Source: Mytilus galloprovincialis (Eukaryota; Mollusca; Bivalvia; Mytilida; Mytilidae). From it: 64,000 nucleotides of DNA. The stretch covers positions 59,177,560 to 59,241,559 of the forward strand of contig NC_134839.1 in NCBI RefSeq assembly GCF_965363235.1, in the 5' to 3' direction. The notes under the pieces are model-generated. The model had not been told where the DNA came from. It saw only the letters and a program-made list of their open reading frames with translations, and ran no database searches. This document shows positions 21,476 to 35,845 of this stretch, in pieces; the stretch's first letter is position 1, and each line of letters opens with the position of its first letter. Position numbers and translations under genes: made by a program.

Positions 21476-24234
21476 ACTTAAATGTAATTTAAAACACTAT
21501 TATGAGACAATAAAAAAAGAGAACACTTTAAGATTACGCACTTACAAATCGATAGAAAGAAAATTTCCCTAAAATGTTTCCTGAATCAGCGGTTTGCCAA
21601 AAAAGTGTTTTCCTTGAAAAAGATTGTACATACATACCGATCACACCAATACGGTATAATTATCTTTTGACCCGTTGACCCCAAGTAATCAATCAATGAT
21701 TGATAGGACATTACATCCAGGTGACCGATTAGTGTTTTTGTCAAAGTATAATACCTTAGTTATATATTACTTGTGTTGACAAGTTTGAGATAAGATTTGT
21801 TAACCTGGTATAATAGTTTCTTATTTAATTTTCATTTTCCTGTAAAATGGAGGGCTCCTAAAACAAGTGAATATTACGAAAAATACGTATCAAGGTAAGA
21901 TTTAAGAATAAGAAAAAAACCTCTTTTATGCCTACGTATTGATAATTATGTTTGGTTCTGTGGTCCAATTTTTGAATGATTTAAAGGTACGGAAATAACT
22001 TCGAACTGCTAAAGAGCATTCTCTAATAAAAGAAAGTATATATGTTGCTGTTGAAACGAAAGCATGCGCATTTCCATATATTATATAATTCACAATATTT
22101 GATAATTGCAAAAACAATTTGTTATGAAAGTGTTTTATATTTTCATAAAATGATTAAAAGAAATGAAAACTAGTACTTACCATATTCGATAGCCTTACGG
22201 TTCCTAACACAGTTTATATTCTCAAATTTATTTTTGATATTGCATATAAAGTATATTCATTTTTGAATGGGGTAGAGAACAATTGTAAAAGTCATAATCT
22301 ACATATTTTTCCGTGTGATTATTGAGAAAACAACGATAACACGGAATCAAACAGGTTTTATTGTCTTATGACAGGTTATTAGGAAATCGACAGGTTCTGA
22401 TTGATGGCATACTGACTATTAAAACATCTTTATGATTATTTATTAATGATATAGTCTGGGATCTTAGTGTCCATATCTTAAATGTATATAAATAACAATC
22501 TGAAATATTCAACATGTTGTATATTAGGCAGAACTGAAAAGTGTCGATTTTATTATTATGGGTTCCCATTTGAACAGAGCGAGCGAGTAAAGTCCTGTGA
22601 AATCATAGTCTTAACAAACCCGATAAGTTAAAAGAAAAAAAAATATGTAATCATATCGTGTATGTTTGTCCTTTCTGTATTTAATGTATTGAGTAATACC
22701 TTTATGTCAAAATGATTATTTCGACAATCCCAAGCTACGCTACAGATGAAACATTGACCATATTGCCATGAGTAGCTTGATTCCAGAATATTTTTTTTAA
22801 AGTTCGTTGTGTTAAGCAGGTGCGGGTTCATTGTCAAATACGTTAAGATGTAATAAACCTGTCTCGTATAACTAATATACAATGTTCATGGTGTACAAAT
22901 TTCACTTAATATTATATATTTTATAACTGAAATTTACGACATATTTGGTTGAGTGTTAAAATTCGGCCATTCAACTTCAAGAGACCAATACTTTTTTCAA
23001 TTGAAATCAACATATGCTTTTATACTTAATATGAATGTGGACAACATACATGTGGTAGTTATGATAATTCTGGAGAAACTCTGATATATCTGTCTGGAAC
23101 ACTTTACCCAGGAAGAACCTGTATTGGCAACGTAAACAATGCCTTTCGTTTTCTTTAAAGTAGAAAAAGTAGAAAATCATCAAAATAAACATCAGGCTCT
23201 ATATCATTTATAACACCAGACGTGCAAGCGTGTCGTTTTCATAAGACTCAGAAATGGCTCTCTAATCAAACAGACGGAGCACAAACACACTACGAATATA
23301 CAGAGCATAAAGATCCTCAGACACCCCTCTCCACACCAAACTCCACACCAAACCAACTCCAAACCCCAATAGTTTTCGCCCTTATATTTTGTGAACAGTA
23401 AATTTACAGAAAGTGACCGCATCAATGATATTTATTGTATGTAGAATGATTAATTTGTTGAATATTCTATATAAGAAAAGCTGCCGACATATTCAATGTT
23501 CTTTATTATGGCAATTGATTCCGAAATCCGGTAGTCTTAACGTAAATAGATAACATAATTCACTTTCATAACTAGCATTAGAAAGTAAATACTCTTGTTT
23601 TGTTATTAAATGGGCGAATATTTTTGTTGTTTAGGAACACTCGGCCGTGTGTTTGTTAAGTTTATATCGTCTTTCTGCCGATTAAAGAAATTGTGAAATA
23701 TAAATTTGTAAACTGACCGACCTTGATTTTAGAACTTAGAATATTTTTATGCTAAAAGGATTTATACGAAAAATTATTAGAATTTACATCATGGAAATAT
23801 TAAGATGTCAAATTGTTTTCTATCAATACAACCAGAGATACAAATAAAAAAATAATTTAAAAACAAAAAACAAAAAACAAACACACACATACACAAACAT
23901 AAAAAAATTATCTCTATGTGGGTTCCAAGTTTAGATTTATGCCTTGTTTTTAGTGTTTTCAACTCAGTGCTTGTAATTTCTACTTAAAACACATAAGGAG
24001 ATATAATAAATCTTATATCCTTTGTGAACAATTGAAAATGTAACATACAAGAAACGCTTTAATGATCGAGGTTTACCTCAAATCTAAGCGACCGTCCATA
24101 ACATGCACACTTATACTATGTAGGACCACTATAAATAATATGATAAACACTTCTTTCTAATGATCGAGTTGTAGTCAAAAGGCTTGATGCAAACAGGAAA
24201 ATTTGGAAAAAAATCAGAGTTGATTTTTTATTTC
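21476..24234. other. No gene recognised; one weak ACGCGCG-family remnant at 23212-23265
   Basis: AT-rich sequence with only short frames. AACACCAGACGTGCAAGCG at about 23211 followed by CATAAGACTCAGAAATGGCT looks like a badly decayed member of the ACGCGCGTTT repeat family. Simple A/CA-rich sequence lies at 23845-23910. Confidence 0.45.
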
Positions 24235-24259
24235 TCGCCTCGATGAAGTCGAAAAGGTG

Positions 24260-24530
24260 AGTTCTATGCGTTCTGTTTACGGCGGCGGTGCCAACACGGT
24301 ATTAGTTTGTGGTTGGGACCTTCTGGTGGTTAGTCACCAAGCAGAATTTTTCACATTGATTTGGTCAGCATTCTCAGTCATCCTTTTGAATACTATTGAA
24401 TTTTGCTAACTTTTGCTTAGATTACATGTATTAGTGTGCCATTAATAATGTCAGTTTATAGGGAACCACTACTAGTAGGTCAATGATACTCGATATGCAG
24501 TTGCATGAGTATTGGCACATTTTCTGTATT
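24260..24530 (+). repeat. Partial second locus of the 170-bp satellite
   Basis: GCGTTCTGTTTACGGCGGCG, GCCAACACGGTATTAGTTTG and GTAGGTCAATGATACTCGAT match the leader and repeat of 12580-13440. Only about 1.5 units are present. This shows that the leader and satellite move or duplicate together. Confidence 0.7.
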
Positions 24531-27500
24531 GTGAGAAGCAAACGTTATAGTATAAGCAAGATAAATTATACCAATAATGATCAACATCGTCAATTGAAAC
24601 TATGTAGGATGTATTTACGGTGTATCTTTGAACAATAAATTGTACACATTTTGATTTTTTTATATTTTCTTGAAAATCTATAATATATGTAGGGAAACAG
24701 CGAAAATGGTCAGCTGCATAAGATCTACAAATGTGTTATATTACCGATTGTAATTAAAGGTTACACAATTTCAGAGTTGCATATATATTTTCCAGGTATA
24801 TTATACAGCCTCTTCAGTGTTTTGTTTAGTGTTTTACGTATTGTCCTAGGCGTTTCTGTAGCAGTCTTCTACGTACAATTGAAGCTAGTTGTATTGATAA
24901 ATAACACCAGTGCCGGATATCTATAATAGTATATTAAGATTGAATATCACATGTGTTATATCAATTGATCAATCCATGATACGCAGTAAAGCATCAAATA
25001 CGGATTTCTTTACTCTAAATAATGAACTCATTTATATATAATCGGCGATTTTTTTTCAATAGTCTTTATTACATTTCACATTTATTAATTTTACCTATTA
25101 TACCTACGATGTTGGTCAGTTTGACCAGCTCAACCAAAAATTAATCGACCGTTGTTATTTAACTTTTAATCGTCTGTAAGGTCTTTAGTTTACAAAGCAT
25201 GTTAACATGTTAAAGGATTGTTCCGCTATCAATAACATAATACTTTGTTATGAAACACTATACTTTAATAGTACAACCATTTAAGCTATGATAGACGAGA
25301 ATTATAATGACATCTAACATTCATACAATAGATTATTTATGTACTGTAAAATGTTGTGTCTTAATAGAGTCATATAAAATGTATCATTTTCTCTTATACT
25401 TTTAACATGTAATCTCGTAAATGCATACATTTGTCTTAAAGCGGATTTTTTTTAAATAAATTTTCGAAAATAGTTTCATGTTAGTTGAACATTGTAAACT
25501 AAAAACCAATCATCAACACGTCTACAAAATGTCAATTTCCTCGTATGCCAAGTGTGGGGTTGTGAGGCAATACTTAACTAGTTCCATTCTTTGTCGGAAT
25601 TGCATTTAAAGTAGAAAATTGCATAGTTTCAAAGAGTCTCTCGAATATAAATTTTATTCTTTTTTGGTTTCGGGTTTCATTTATATTTGTATGGGTTTAA
25701 AAAAAAAATTAAAAAAATAAAGATTTGAACTATTCTGTAAGAATTACTTGGGAGACAATCTGTAGGAGTAATTATTCCTACTTTTTATATCATTTTTTCC
25801 CCAGTTCCCTAGGTTCCTTTTGTATTAGGATACCTTTTTTTCAGTTTTACACAGCTCACAAATAACGTACTAATATGAAAACATAGAATTCAACTCCACC
25901 CACACTAGCTGGTTGTAGACAGTTTGGGCTGGGTTATGTTTTTGGTCCTTTTTACTTGGTTTATGATCCAAGATATTCTTTTGTTTTCGCTTTCAATTCG
26001 TAAGATTTGACCTCAAATTAAAAAAAAAAGTTACTTGCACACGGAAATCCTTTCAATAGATGCATGTGTTATTAGGAAGGTAATTGTATGAATATTTCTA
26101 AAAAACAAATTGACGAATTTTGGAATAAAAAATCGCATAAACTTAAAACTGTAATTACATGTAATATTTTATTTAGAGGCAATGAATGTTTCAGTAATAA
26201 TTTTGGGGCAGTACAATTTTCTTCGTATAACACCCATTGGCAATCAATCAATTCATTGGAATGGTGTGGACAAAATTATTACTTGTTACAACAACATCAT
26301 AAAATGGCAATGATTGTTCAACACATTCAATGTAAGATTGATGATCAGTAATCAATACATAGGTATAGTCAAAGAGAAAAAAAAAATATATTCTAAAACA
26401 CCCACAACACAACAGTTTTTCATCTCCCGGTACACAGTATTACACACTTAATACAGCCAGACGAAATATTAAAATAAATTATTTCAAACAACTATACAAT
26501 TCCCTATATGATTTGTAAACTATACGAGTTGTTTGAAGTTTTAGTTTAATGCAGAGGTATGTTTGAACAAACAGTACTTTTTATGGTTTTTACAACCAAA
26601 CAAGAGCATGTATTGTTTGTGTATACGATCTGTGTCGCAGTCAAGTACTATTATACAATCAGCAAACTTTAGGATAACTTTTTAAGATGTATGACACGTT
26701 GTTTTTTGTTTAAATTTGCATTTTCTGGTACAATGTGAGAAAGAACTTTCTTTACAAACACTTTTCATTTCTGTTTTGCTCGGTGGATTCGAATGGCGAA
26801 TTGTGCACGTATGGCGGGAAACAACAGCGTGTCGACGCAGCCAAGCTAGCCCTTTTTGGGGTTCATGCAATTTACACACAGATTTGATCAAGGATATCTG
26901 ATCATCGGTAAACTATTTTTGCTTCATGCATAGTATGCGCATTTGAAGAGAGTAAATAAAAACAAATTAAACTAATGAAAAATGGTAAGAGATGCATAGA
27001 AAAGAAAAATGAAAGGTGAAAGTTTTTTTTTATTTAATCCTACTCTGAAAAGTTAACTTTAATGTACATCCTAAGAAAAAGAATAACTTACAATATATTG
27101 TATTTATCCAGTCTTCAAGTCAAAACAAATGTGTTGGATGCTGCGAGAGACGCTTGTGTTTTTTCTTCTGGACAATTGGACTTTTGTTTTCCAAGACTGT
27201 CCATTCTCCTTTATCAAGACTTGGGAATGGTAGATCTAGATTTGACCTGTTGGGGGTTAAGTCATATTAGTTTAAAGTGTACAATGGAAGCCGCAGTACA
27301 GAAGATACCAAGGATTCTATGAAAACATAAGTTATTGGAGAAAGGTAGAATCTTGTGTTAAACTTTTTTTTATCTCGAAACTTTAAAATACGTTCAGTAA
27401 AAATGCATACTTTTAGATTTTTAGTCATTTTCATTATTTGTTCATTATCGGCATTACAAAAAAAGGAATAACAAGTAATTCATTTTAGGAACAGAAAACA

Positions 27501-29090
27501 CATGATAGTGTAAACATTTCATTACTTTGTTATAAAACAAACATTGATTTTCATTATTGAATCATATTGTTATAATTAGAACATTTGTCAGGTTGTCTTT
27601 GTCCTGTATGCAGTGAAGTCATTTTACTATCGATTTTGTGATTTGGTCTGAAATTAAAATTTACCCAATCTACCTACCAAAGGGATTTAATAAAATAACC
27701 CATGACCTGTTCACGCACCAAGAAATACGCATTCATAGCAAAAAAATACCTGTGTTGATATAAGTATTATCCGTGTGAAAAGATTACCTGTGCATTTTAT
27801 TGTATTGAAGATTGAGTGAGGTTCAATAGAACTATAATAAGACCGTTGATTTGTTAGTATTCGTTTTGTTTATCACATTACAACAATTCAAAAGTTAAAA
27901 TTTGAAATTTATTAGTTTAAAAGATTTACAATTTTTCTGAAAGGAGTTTGGTATTAAGATGCAAGAACAGAGGGATTATTAGAACTTGGAATAATATAAA
28001 CATTAAACACATGTGTCAATACCATTGATAATAACTGACGTTGATATTTTGAATTTCAATGAAATTTAACTGAAGGGTAAGTTTTCTGTTAAAAATCCTC
28101 AATTTCAATATTTTTCACTTTTTACAGCTCTTCCTGTGAGTGCAGTAGTTGTTATTGTGCGTATGTATATATACAGCGATTGAGAAACGTTTGAGTTGGT
28201 TCCAGCGCATTTGATTACTAGTAACAGGCAAATAACAATACAATGCTTACAGGCGTTGGTAAACAATATGTGAAGTTATAGGACAGAATTAATTATATTG
28301 TATTATACATTTTTTATTCTTTGATTGGATAGTTTCAGGCATCATCTAAAGTTATCTTGCTTGCATTCAAAGTGACTTTCTGCTTACGTTCCGCTGTTTC
28401 TATTAGTTCTAAAATGAAATAACATTGAGTGGAAGTTGATATACTGTCTGTGATTGTACAGCTTACGGCACCGTCTTAAGTTATCTCGACTGTCCTCTCT
28501 TTTCTCGTCAGAGTCGTTTTTAAGTCTGAAATGAGATGCATACTAGAGTCAGTTAATAAACTGCATAATGGTAAAAGGTGGAACACCTGAGACGACATTG
28601 GATTTCTGTTTTATACATTATTTAGCGGTCGTGAAATTCGCTTTATGCTTTTGATATTGTAAAACGCAGATTTTTTTTTTTTTAGTTTTGGAAAAAAGAA
28701 TATAGATGTTTCCTTGTCTGGCACATAATAAAGTATTTTGGCGAATCTGATATTGCAAAAAGTCTTTACTGTTGCTGAAAACCTACAGTTTTGACATATT
28801 TAAAACATTTCAGAACAAGAATTAAGCAAACATGGTTATGTTCTTCTCATATATGTTATGATGGTATGATACTAAACCCCTAACGGGAAGGATTGTGCCT
28901 GATGTTCATATGATGAAATCATAATCTTTCAGCCAGTTTAATTAAAGTCTGGAGCTGGCATGTCAGTTAACTGCTAGTAGTCTGTTGTTATTTATGTATT
29001 ATTGTCATTTTGTTTATTTTCTTTGGTTACATCTTCTGACATCAGACTCGGACTTCTCTTGAACTGAATTTTAATTTGCGTATTGTTATA
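24531..29090. other. No gene recognised
   Basis: 4.5 kb of AT-rich sequence. The frames at 26088-26351 (87 codons) and 27062-27322 (86 codons) begin with ATG and have mixed composition, but show no domain I know and no convincing splice context, so they are not called. Confidence 0.45.
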
Positions 29091-29097
29091 CGTTTAC

Positions 29098-29440
29098 TTT
29101 TCTACATTGGTTAGAGGTATAGGGGGAGGGTTGAGATCTCACAAACATGTTTAACCCCGTCGCATTTTTGCGCCTGTCCCAAGTCAGGAGCCTCTGGCCT
29201 TTGTTAGTCTTGTATTATTTTAATTTTAGTTTCTTGTGTACAATTTGGAAATTAGTATGGCGTTCATTATCACTGGACTAGTATATATTTGTTTAGGGGC
29301 CAGCTGAAGCACACCTCCGGGTGCGGGAATTTCTCGCTACATTGAAGACCTGTTGGTGACCCTCTGCTGTTGTTTTTTATTTGGTCGGGTTGTTGTCTCT
29401 TTGACACATTCCCCATTTCCATTCTCAATTTTAATGTATG
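29098..29440 (+). repeat. Dispersed bivalve repeat (ends TTTGACACATTCCCCATTTC)
   Basis: It opens with the AGGGTTGAGATCTCACAAAC and GTCCCAAGTCAGGAGCCTC blocks shared with the 12090 family. It then has its own 3' half with GGGGCCAGCTGAAGCACACC and TTTGACACATTCCCCATTTC. I recognise this as a frequent mussel repeat. A piece of its end also lies at 55112-55145. Open frames on both strands here are repeat-derived. Confidence 0.75.
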
Positions 29441-30640
29441 GTACCAGAAATAAAAGTTCTCATCTTTTTGTGAAGTTTGGAAATATTTTACCATTTAGTT
29501 ACTGCTTCCTTCAAATTTTGTTAACATCTTTTCCCATTAAGATTGATTTGAATATTTTGAAATTTGCATATATTTATTTCGTTGTATTGACAGTTACGTT
29601 TGTGTATATATTTTACATCGATCATGCGTTTTAAAATGATTATCATTTGTTCTTTTGGCAACAGATGTACAATAATTAATGATTTAGAAAACTTAAAACT
29701 ATTTTACAAAAGCAGCATGTTGTTTGACATTATTTACTGAAGAGTTGCAGATGTTTCTCAATTGTACATTATAAAATTGAATGCTCTGAAAGCCATTTCA
29801 TATATTGACGAGAAATTAATTATGCGGGATCAGTATCTACTAAAGATTATTTCAATTGGTTGGTTGGTTTGTTTATTGATTGATTATTATATGGGTTTAG
29901 TGCTATAACTAGCACGCATTATTCATCTCGCGTTGAAAATTTCGCAAAAAATAACAATGAACATTGCTATAAATTTCCCCTAATGTATTCAAAGTACTGA
30001 CATTATTATCAAAAGAGAAATTCAAAATCCTATTTGGACGCAACAAATATATTTCAAACTATTTAGATATACATGTATATCTTCAACGTGTACAGAAGCG
30101 AACGTCAACTGGCATTCGAAGGAAACATCAGTTAAATATGCATGATACAGCTTTGAAATTTATCAACGATATTGGACTCAGATGCGTTTCTTTAAAAAAA
30201 AAAAGATCAGTGACTCAATGGGCGTTTGTTGGACAATTGACGAATTGTAACTGGTGTGTCTGCTTCCCTTCTATAGCAAAGGAGTTGCCTCCTCCCCTTG
30301 CATTTGTCCGTTTTGTTTCCTTATACAATGCATAATTATCTATATTCAAAATATTTAGCAGACATCGGAAATAATTTATAAAATAAAAAATGTATTAAAT
30401 TTATTCAGAGAGCTTTGATTTTAATAGCACATCAAAGGTAACCAATCGGGATGTGATATGATGCCAAAACTTAAGTTGACATATTTGGCGATTATGTAAC
30501 ATTCACATACAAATAAGTATATATAAAAACATCAAAGAAAATCATGTATACATTGCATGAATTGCCGTTCTATCTATGTATCTAAATGTTTAATTTGTTG
30601 AGGCTTATTCATATTGCAAGATTGTAGATTTCGAAAAAGA
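29441..30640. other. No gene recognised
   Basis: AT-rich; no repeat, RNA or exon signature identified. Confidence 0.45.
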
Positions 30641-30647
30641 GCAGACT

Positions 30648-30765
30648 AATGCCGCTACAGCAATCTCACCCGCAAAGTGGAAAGGGATTAATATAAGTTG
30701 CAATTGTTTCCCAATCCACTATAATAAATAAATATGTTTAAACTAAACTTGCCCCAGTGACGAAG
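30648..30765 (+). repeat. Dispersed repeat, second copy of the 17622 element
   Basis: CCCGCAAAGTGGAAAGGGAT and CCCAATCCACTATAATAAAT repeat the complement of 17632-17710. Confidence 0.7.
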
Positions 30766-31364
30766 AAGGGACCAGGGACCAGTTTATTGAAAGTGTCGCA
30801 TGGTCTTGTATAGTATATATATTCAGGTTACTTGAGAGTCCTTACTATTGAATTTGTCCTAACCTTGCAGAATAGATATATGTACAACTAGCTAAATCGT
30901 TATAAAACATGTTATATCTTTGGTTTCATTCATAAACTTGCACGATAATCCATGTAAAGACCACCATGCATTAGGCAGTTTTACTGTACAATAGCAAACA
31001 AATCTTGCGATACTCGTAATATATTTCATTAGACATATACATGGACAATATTTGTGTATTAGCTCAGTTACCAATTTCCGAATCCCCAGACAACGAAAAC
31101 ATAACAGGAAATACGTAATCAATCTGTATATTTTTCTTTCAGAATTTTTGAAATTCGTAAAAAGTATGTTTTTATATAAATACAAGATACGCACGTAACA
31201 TTTACTTCAAATTAGATACTAGTACAATAAATTGAAAAAAAAAGAAACAATCGTTACATATTGTTAAGAAGTTGCAAAATGATAGAGTTTAAACATTAAA
31301 AACTTTATTTACTTACTCACACTTCTTTAATTAAACTGTTCTACTGTGCGTTTGTTTATTCAGC

Positions 31365-31835
31365 ATTGGCTAAAGGTATAGGGGAGGGTTGAGATCTCAT
31401 AAAACAAATTTTGCTCCAGTCCCAAGTCAAGAGTCTTGTATTGTTTTATGCCCCTGCCGTAGCGGAAGGGAAATTAAAATTTATTGTCCGTCTGTACGTA
31501 CATACGTCCCAATGCTTTTTACTACAAAAACACAGATCAAGTTTGAACTTTGTTGGCATCACTATGACCGTTCTCGAGTAATGCCCCTTTACAAATGGAA
31601 AAAAAATGCAAAATTTTTGTCTGACTTCCGTTTGCCTCAACCAAAGGTTATGAAACTTATATATAATGCTTTAATTTTTGCTACAAAATACAGATCAAGT
31701 TTCAATTTTGGTGTTCTTACTTTTACCGTTCTAGAGTTAATATATAATCGTTCTTCAGTTATGTGCCTTTATGATTGTATTTAATATGGAAGCGGGGGCA
31801 TCATCTGTGTCCCATGGACACATTTCCCATTTATT
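31365..31835 (+). repeat. Composite dispersed repeat (GGGGAGGGTTGAGATC and GGGGGCATC..GGACACATTTC)
   Basis: 31365-31447 carries the GGGTTGAGATCTCA and CCCAAGTCAAGAG blocks. 31448-31835 is another element that starts TGCCCCTGCCGTAGCGGAAG and ends GTGTCCCATGGACACATTTC. I recognise that ending as a common bivalve repeat terminus. The 131-codon open frame across both is chance coding in repeat sequence. Confidence 0.65.
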
Positions 31836-32867
31836 TTTGAAGACACATTGATGGCTTATGGCTGTTTTCTTCTCTTTGGTCCATTCTCAATCTTACATGT
31901 GAAACAAAAGGTAACGATACACAAAATACAGCCCCATTTACCTTATTTTACAAGATGAAAGTACAATTTTGAATTATCGTGCAAACCAATCTTGATTTTG
32001 CGGTTTTGGTACAAGCGTTTTAAAGATGAATTACGGGTATGTCAAATAATCACAGCATCAAAAGCCCATTTTTTCATTCACGAATTCTGTATTCAGAAAC
32101 AGTAAAATTTGATACTTTTTTTAATCGTCGTCTCGGAAGATAGTTCTGAATATGTTTTAAAAAAATACTCGGGTAAACATCCATCCATTCAGCCTTTAAA
32201 TATACATTTAAAGAATTAGAACTTAACTAAGATAATCCTTGAAAAAAGTTTTACCGCTGTTATTCGATATTTACCCATATGTTTACATTTGTTTATACGT
32301 TTTGTATAAGGTAAACGTGGTGCAATGTTTTTATATATCATTTCTCATGTAATTCACACCGTGTATAAGTACATGTAATACACTACAAATAGAATAAAGT
32401 TTATAACAGGAAAACATTAAAATTTCCGCAACAATTGGTTTCCTATTCTGAGTTATTAACTGTAAAATCGTATGAAAGTATTAATGAAATATCAGGTGAC
32501 AACAGAGATAAAAAATTGACGGAAAATCTCACAGAGGATCCTTTAATGGGTAATTAAATTTGCGTTTTATCTAATTTGTTTTTTTATGGGCTAATGCAAG
32601 TGTATTAAACGACCCTGTCATATAAAATGTGATATATAAGATAACTTTGCAAAAGATTAACCAACTACAGTAGACAAGGTTTTGGTGTAGACTGTATATA
32701 TTTATTTGAGAATTGAATAAAAAGTAGGCTTCGAAAATCTGTTTATAAAATGCACGAATTTAATTCAAAAACACAAAATTCTGAACAAAAATCTGTATCA
32801 TCAGATTTTACAACAACTGAATAGCAGATTTTTCTCAACATGTCGATCTAGTACTGTACGAATACAC
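31836..32867. other. No gene recognised
   Basis: AT-rich; nothing identified. Confidence 0.45.
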
Positions 32868-33035
32868 CAGGGGCGGATGCAGGAATTTTCGAAAGGGGGG
32901 GTGCTAACCCAGGGCACCCAGGGCAAAGGGGGGGTGCAAAACATATGTCCCGATACAAATGCATTGATCGGCAAAAATAAAGGGGGGTGCGCACCCCCGG
33001 AACCCCCCCCCCCCCCCCCCCCGGATCCGCCACTG
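32868..33035. mobile_element. Small TIR element (CAGGGGCGGAT..ATCCGCCACTG) with poly-C
   Basis: The 168-bp element begins CAGGGGCGGATGCAGG and ends CCGGATCCGCCACTG, imperfect inverted termini. TACAC lies directly at both flanks (32863-32867 and 33036-33040), a likely target duplication. The interior holds G-runs and a run of about 20 C near 33003-33022. I recognise the GGCGGATCC termini as a widespread invertebrate MITE. The three overlapping minus frames with Gly runs are artefacts of the C run. Confidence 0.75.
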
Positions 33036-35765
33036 TACACATTGTACTAGCTTGCAAGGTAAACGTCTGCATAAAGACATGTCTAGGGTCATAGGGTAAA
33101 AGATACCAAAACCGAGTTAACATTTAACCTGACCAGTGGTCCGAACCGGAGATTACCCATGTCCGCGGCGAGAGGGATACCACTTAATTAATTTCAAATA
33201 AAAGACCAATAAAAGTCTATGAAAGAAATCAAATCACCAAACATTTTTATTTAAAACGAATGAATTTCAAAAGTGAGGCTCGATAGGCTTAAAAGAATCA
33301 ATTACCCAAAAAAGACGAAAAAAGGCACACATTTGGTAGGAAAGCAATAGGTTCAACATGTCTTAATGTAAACTGGCTAAAAACCTGTATAATAATAATA
33401 ATAATAATGATAATAAAATAAGAAAGACTAATTATAATACACTAGTACTATCCAATATATTATTTATTTGTACAAATCTCTAAACACTTATAAATCTTCA
33501 CATGGTTTTGGAGTTTTAATTTAAAAAGAACTCAGTTGTCCTTGTACAGTGTCTGGAGATAAGATTTAAGAAAGACGTATATATATCAGGTATATTTGTC
33601 AAACATTTTGTATTGATTTAACACAACTGTAAATAACCAAAGTTCTTAAATCAGTAGATAAAATTTTGTCATTTAAATTGTATGTGACATTTGGTAATAC
33701 AAATGCAAATAGTTACATCATAGTACTGCATGTTTACACCTTTTTAAAATATAACGAAATCTTAGAAACAATACAATGTTTTGAAAAGAATTGTTTATTC
33801 TTATCAAAAGTGCAAATAGAATAGCTGATATTTAGAAAACATATATTTATTTAATCTTATCATCGATGCATTTATATGGTATAACTAAAGGTTGCTAAAT
33901 GTCTACATGTCATCTGAAATGTAAAGTGTTCCGTCCGGTTCATGATTATCCAAAATAAATAAATGATAGTTGAATGTACTTGCAATTTAGTTAGCCATTC
34001 TGATATTTCTTATTATGACCCCCTTTTTAATACATTTAATACCAAGAATTAAAGTAAATATAAGGGGGAAATAAATCAAAATACCAAAATCATTAACGAC
34101 ATTTTACTTTGAATAGATCAAAAAGGGAAGTCCATTCCCAACCGCTTGCGGAATACACATGAATATATGGGAATACTAAAACAGGATTTCTCGTTCGTTT
34201 ATCTGTTTTCAATCGATGTTTGCTTACAAATCCCAAACCATAATAAAAAAAACTATGGTGTTCCCAGTTTCAATATAGGCCGCATGCAAATTAATAGGAA
34301 TTTACTTATCTGATTATCTGTTCAAAATGGTCAAAATAAGATAGACATACACTAACGTGCTCTCATTGTATGATATTGAGAATAACATATGAATTGTATA
34401 TGCTACATGTTCCCACCGAACTTAAATTCTACACACCTTCATTTGGTTTACCATAAGCTCTTGGCCTACATAATTTTAAAAACTGAATGAACTGAGATTT
34501 ATCTCGTGTAACATTACTAATCCGTAAAGAACTAATCTGTTTTGACAGATTTAATCTGTGTATCAAATGTATTGTTCTAGTTTTGTCTTTTGTTTAATCG
34601 TATTTACCGATAATCTTTTTTGAAAGAGGTAGGGTTTTGCTTATGTCTTTGTTGGCGATTTAATGCCCCTTACATCAACGAAGATACAATCTACCACGTA
34701 CTTCCAAACGTAAAAACGAATCATTGTTAAAAGAGTTGTAATCTTCTTGCTATTTTTTAATCGTTTTTAAATAATTCCCTTCACTGTAAGTTGATCTTCT
34801 TGTGTAGCAAAATGAAAACTTACATTACAAATTCCCAATTTATTTTCGAAAAAGTTATGATTTGCCATAACCGATGAAGTCTTTTTCAAAGTCTAACCGG
34901 ATAACAGATTTTGGTCAAGATGTATTTACTAGCATTTGAAATTTTATACTTTGTGGGCCCGGGTTTCCTTTAAAAATAAAAACTCTCTTATTGAAATTTG
35001 ATCAAACATTGAAACAACCAATTGTTCAAATACTCAACAAATTGTTTTGGGCCACCAAGTTAATATGTTTTCCATTTATACAGTATTATTATAGTTCTTG
35101 TCTGAAAATTGTGTCACGTTAGCAGCCAAGACCTTGAAATGGACAGAAAAAATACTATGAGGGGAGAATTGTTATTTTAAAATGTACACCGAAAATACAC
35201 AATCAAAATGATGATGTTCGACACAGTTTGCACGTTATAGACCCAACGTCTTACGACGATTCGTATGTTTAGGTTATGTGTTTTTGTTGCCCTAAGCCCT
35301 TGGTCAACATACAAAAACAATATTTCAAATTGATGGGGTTAAAAGGACAAAAGGTTTTAAATCCCTAATTGTCTTAAAAAGCAAAGAAAAGAGTTAAAAT
35401 ACTGCAAGACACGCGAATTATCTATTCTTATCCCGCCCCGAAAAACATTGCTTTCGTTACTTTTACAAAACACGCACAAGAAATGTAGAACATTTATATT
35501 GCATATATAGCCTATCCGTAAATGAAACAATTTCAAAAATATAAAAATTATATCGTTCAAAGACTTGGAAAGTCGATACAATATAGTACCTTTATATGCG
35601 TGTACGTACCAAATCAAGCGAATGTGTTCCTTTATGGTTTTTTTTTCTCTTAAAAATAAAATATAGTTAGATTTGAAACCGAAACTGTATTGGTATTTTT
35701 CTATAAAGATATCTTGGACAACAATTTTGGATTGCTAATTAATTATTTTGTTTCTCTTTTTACAG
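33036..35765. other. No gene recognised; AAT microsatellite at 33390
   Basis: An (AAT)n microsatellite lies at about 33390-33417. The region just upstream of 35766 must be the 3' part of the intron of the PRR15-like gene; its 5' untranslated exon was not identified. Confidence 0.5.
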
Positions 35766-35845
35766 ACTATGTGCAATGGACTGACTGCAGATTATAACAT
35801 AACAGATCATAACACATTATTTTGATATTTTGGAATATTTTCAAG
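35766..35845 (+). promoter_or_regulatory. 5' UTR part of PRR15-like exon, with uORF
   Basis: A pyrimidine-rich tract ending TTTCTCTTTTTACAG (AG at 35764-35765) is a strong splice acceptor just upstream. Between it and the start codon lies a short upstream ORF starting ATGTGCAATGG at 35769 and stopping at 35823-35825, which could limit translation. The leader exon lies at an unknown distance upstream. Confidence 0.55.

Noticed and set aside
24531-29090. Frames at 26088-26351 and 27062-27322 as small genes
   Set aside because: No recognised domain, no repeat of the frame elsewhere in the window and no clear splice or poly(A) context.
31389-31784. 131-codon frame
   Set aside because: Spans two dispersed repeats (GGGTTGAGATC and GGGGGCATC types) that are non-coding elsewhere.
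32801-33123. Three overlapping minus-strand frames with glycine runs
   Set aside because: They come from the poly-C run of a small TIR element; the glycine tract is an artefact.
35822-35845. Eight extra N-terminal codons for the PRR15-like protein
   Set aside because: The upstream extension has only a TTG; the ATG at 35846 gives the family-typical N-terminus.
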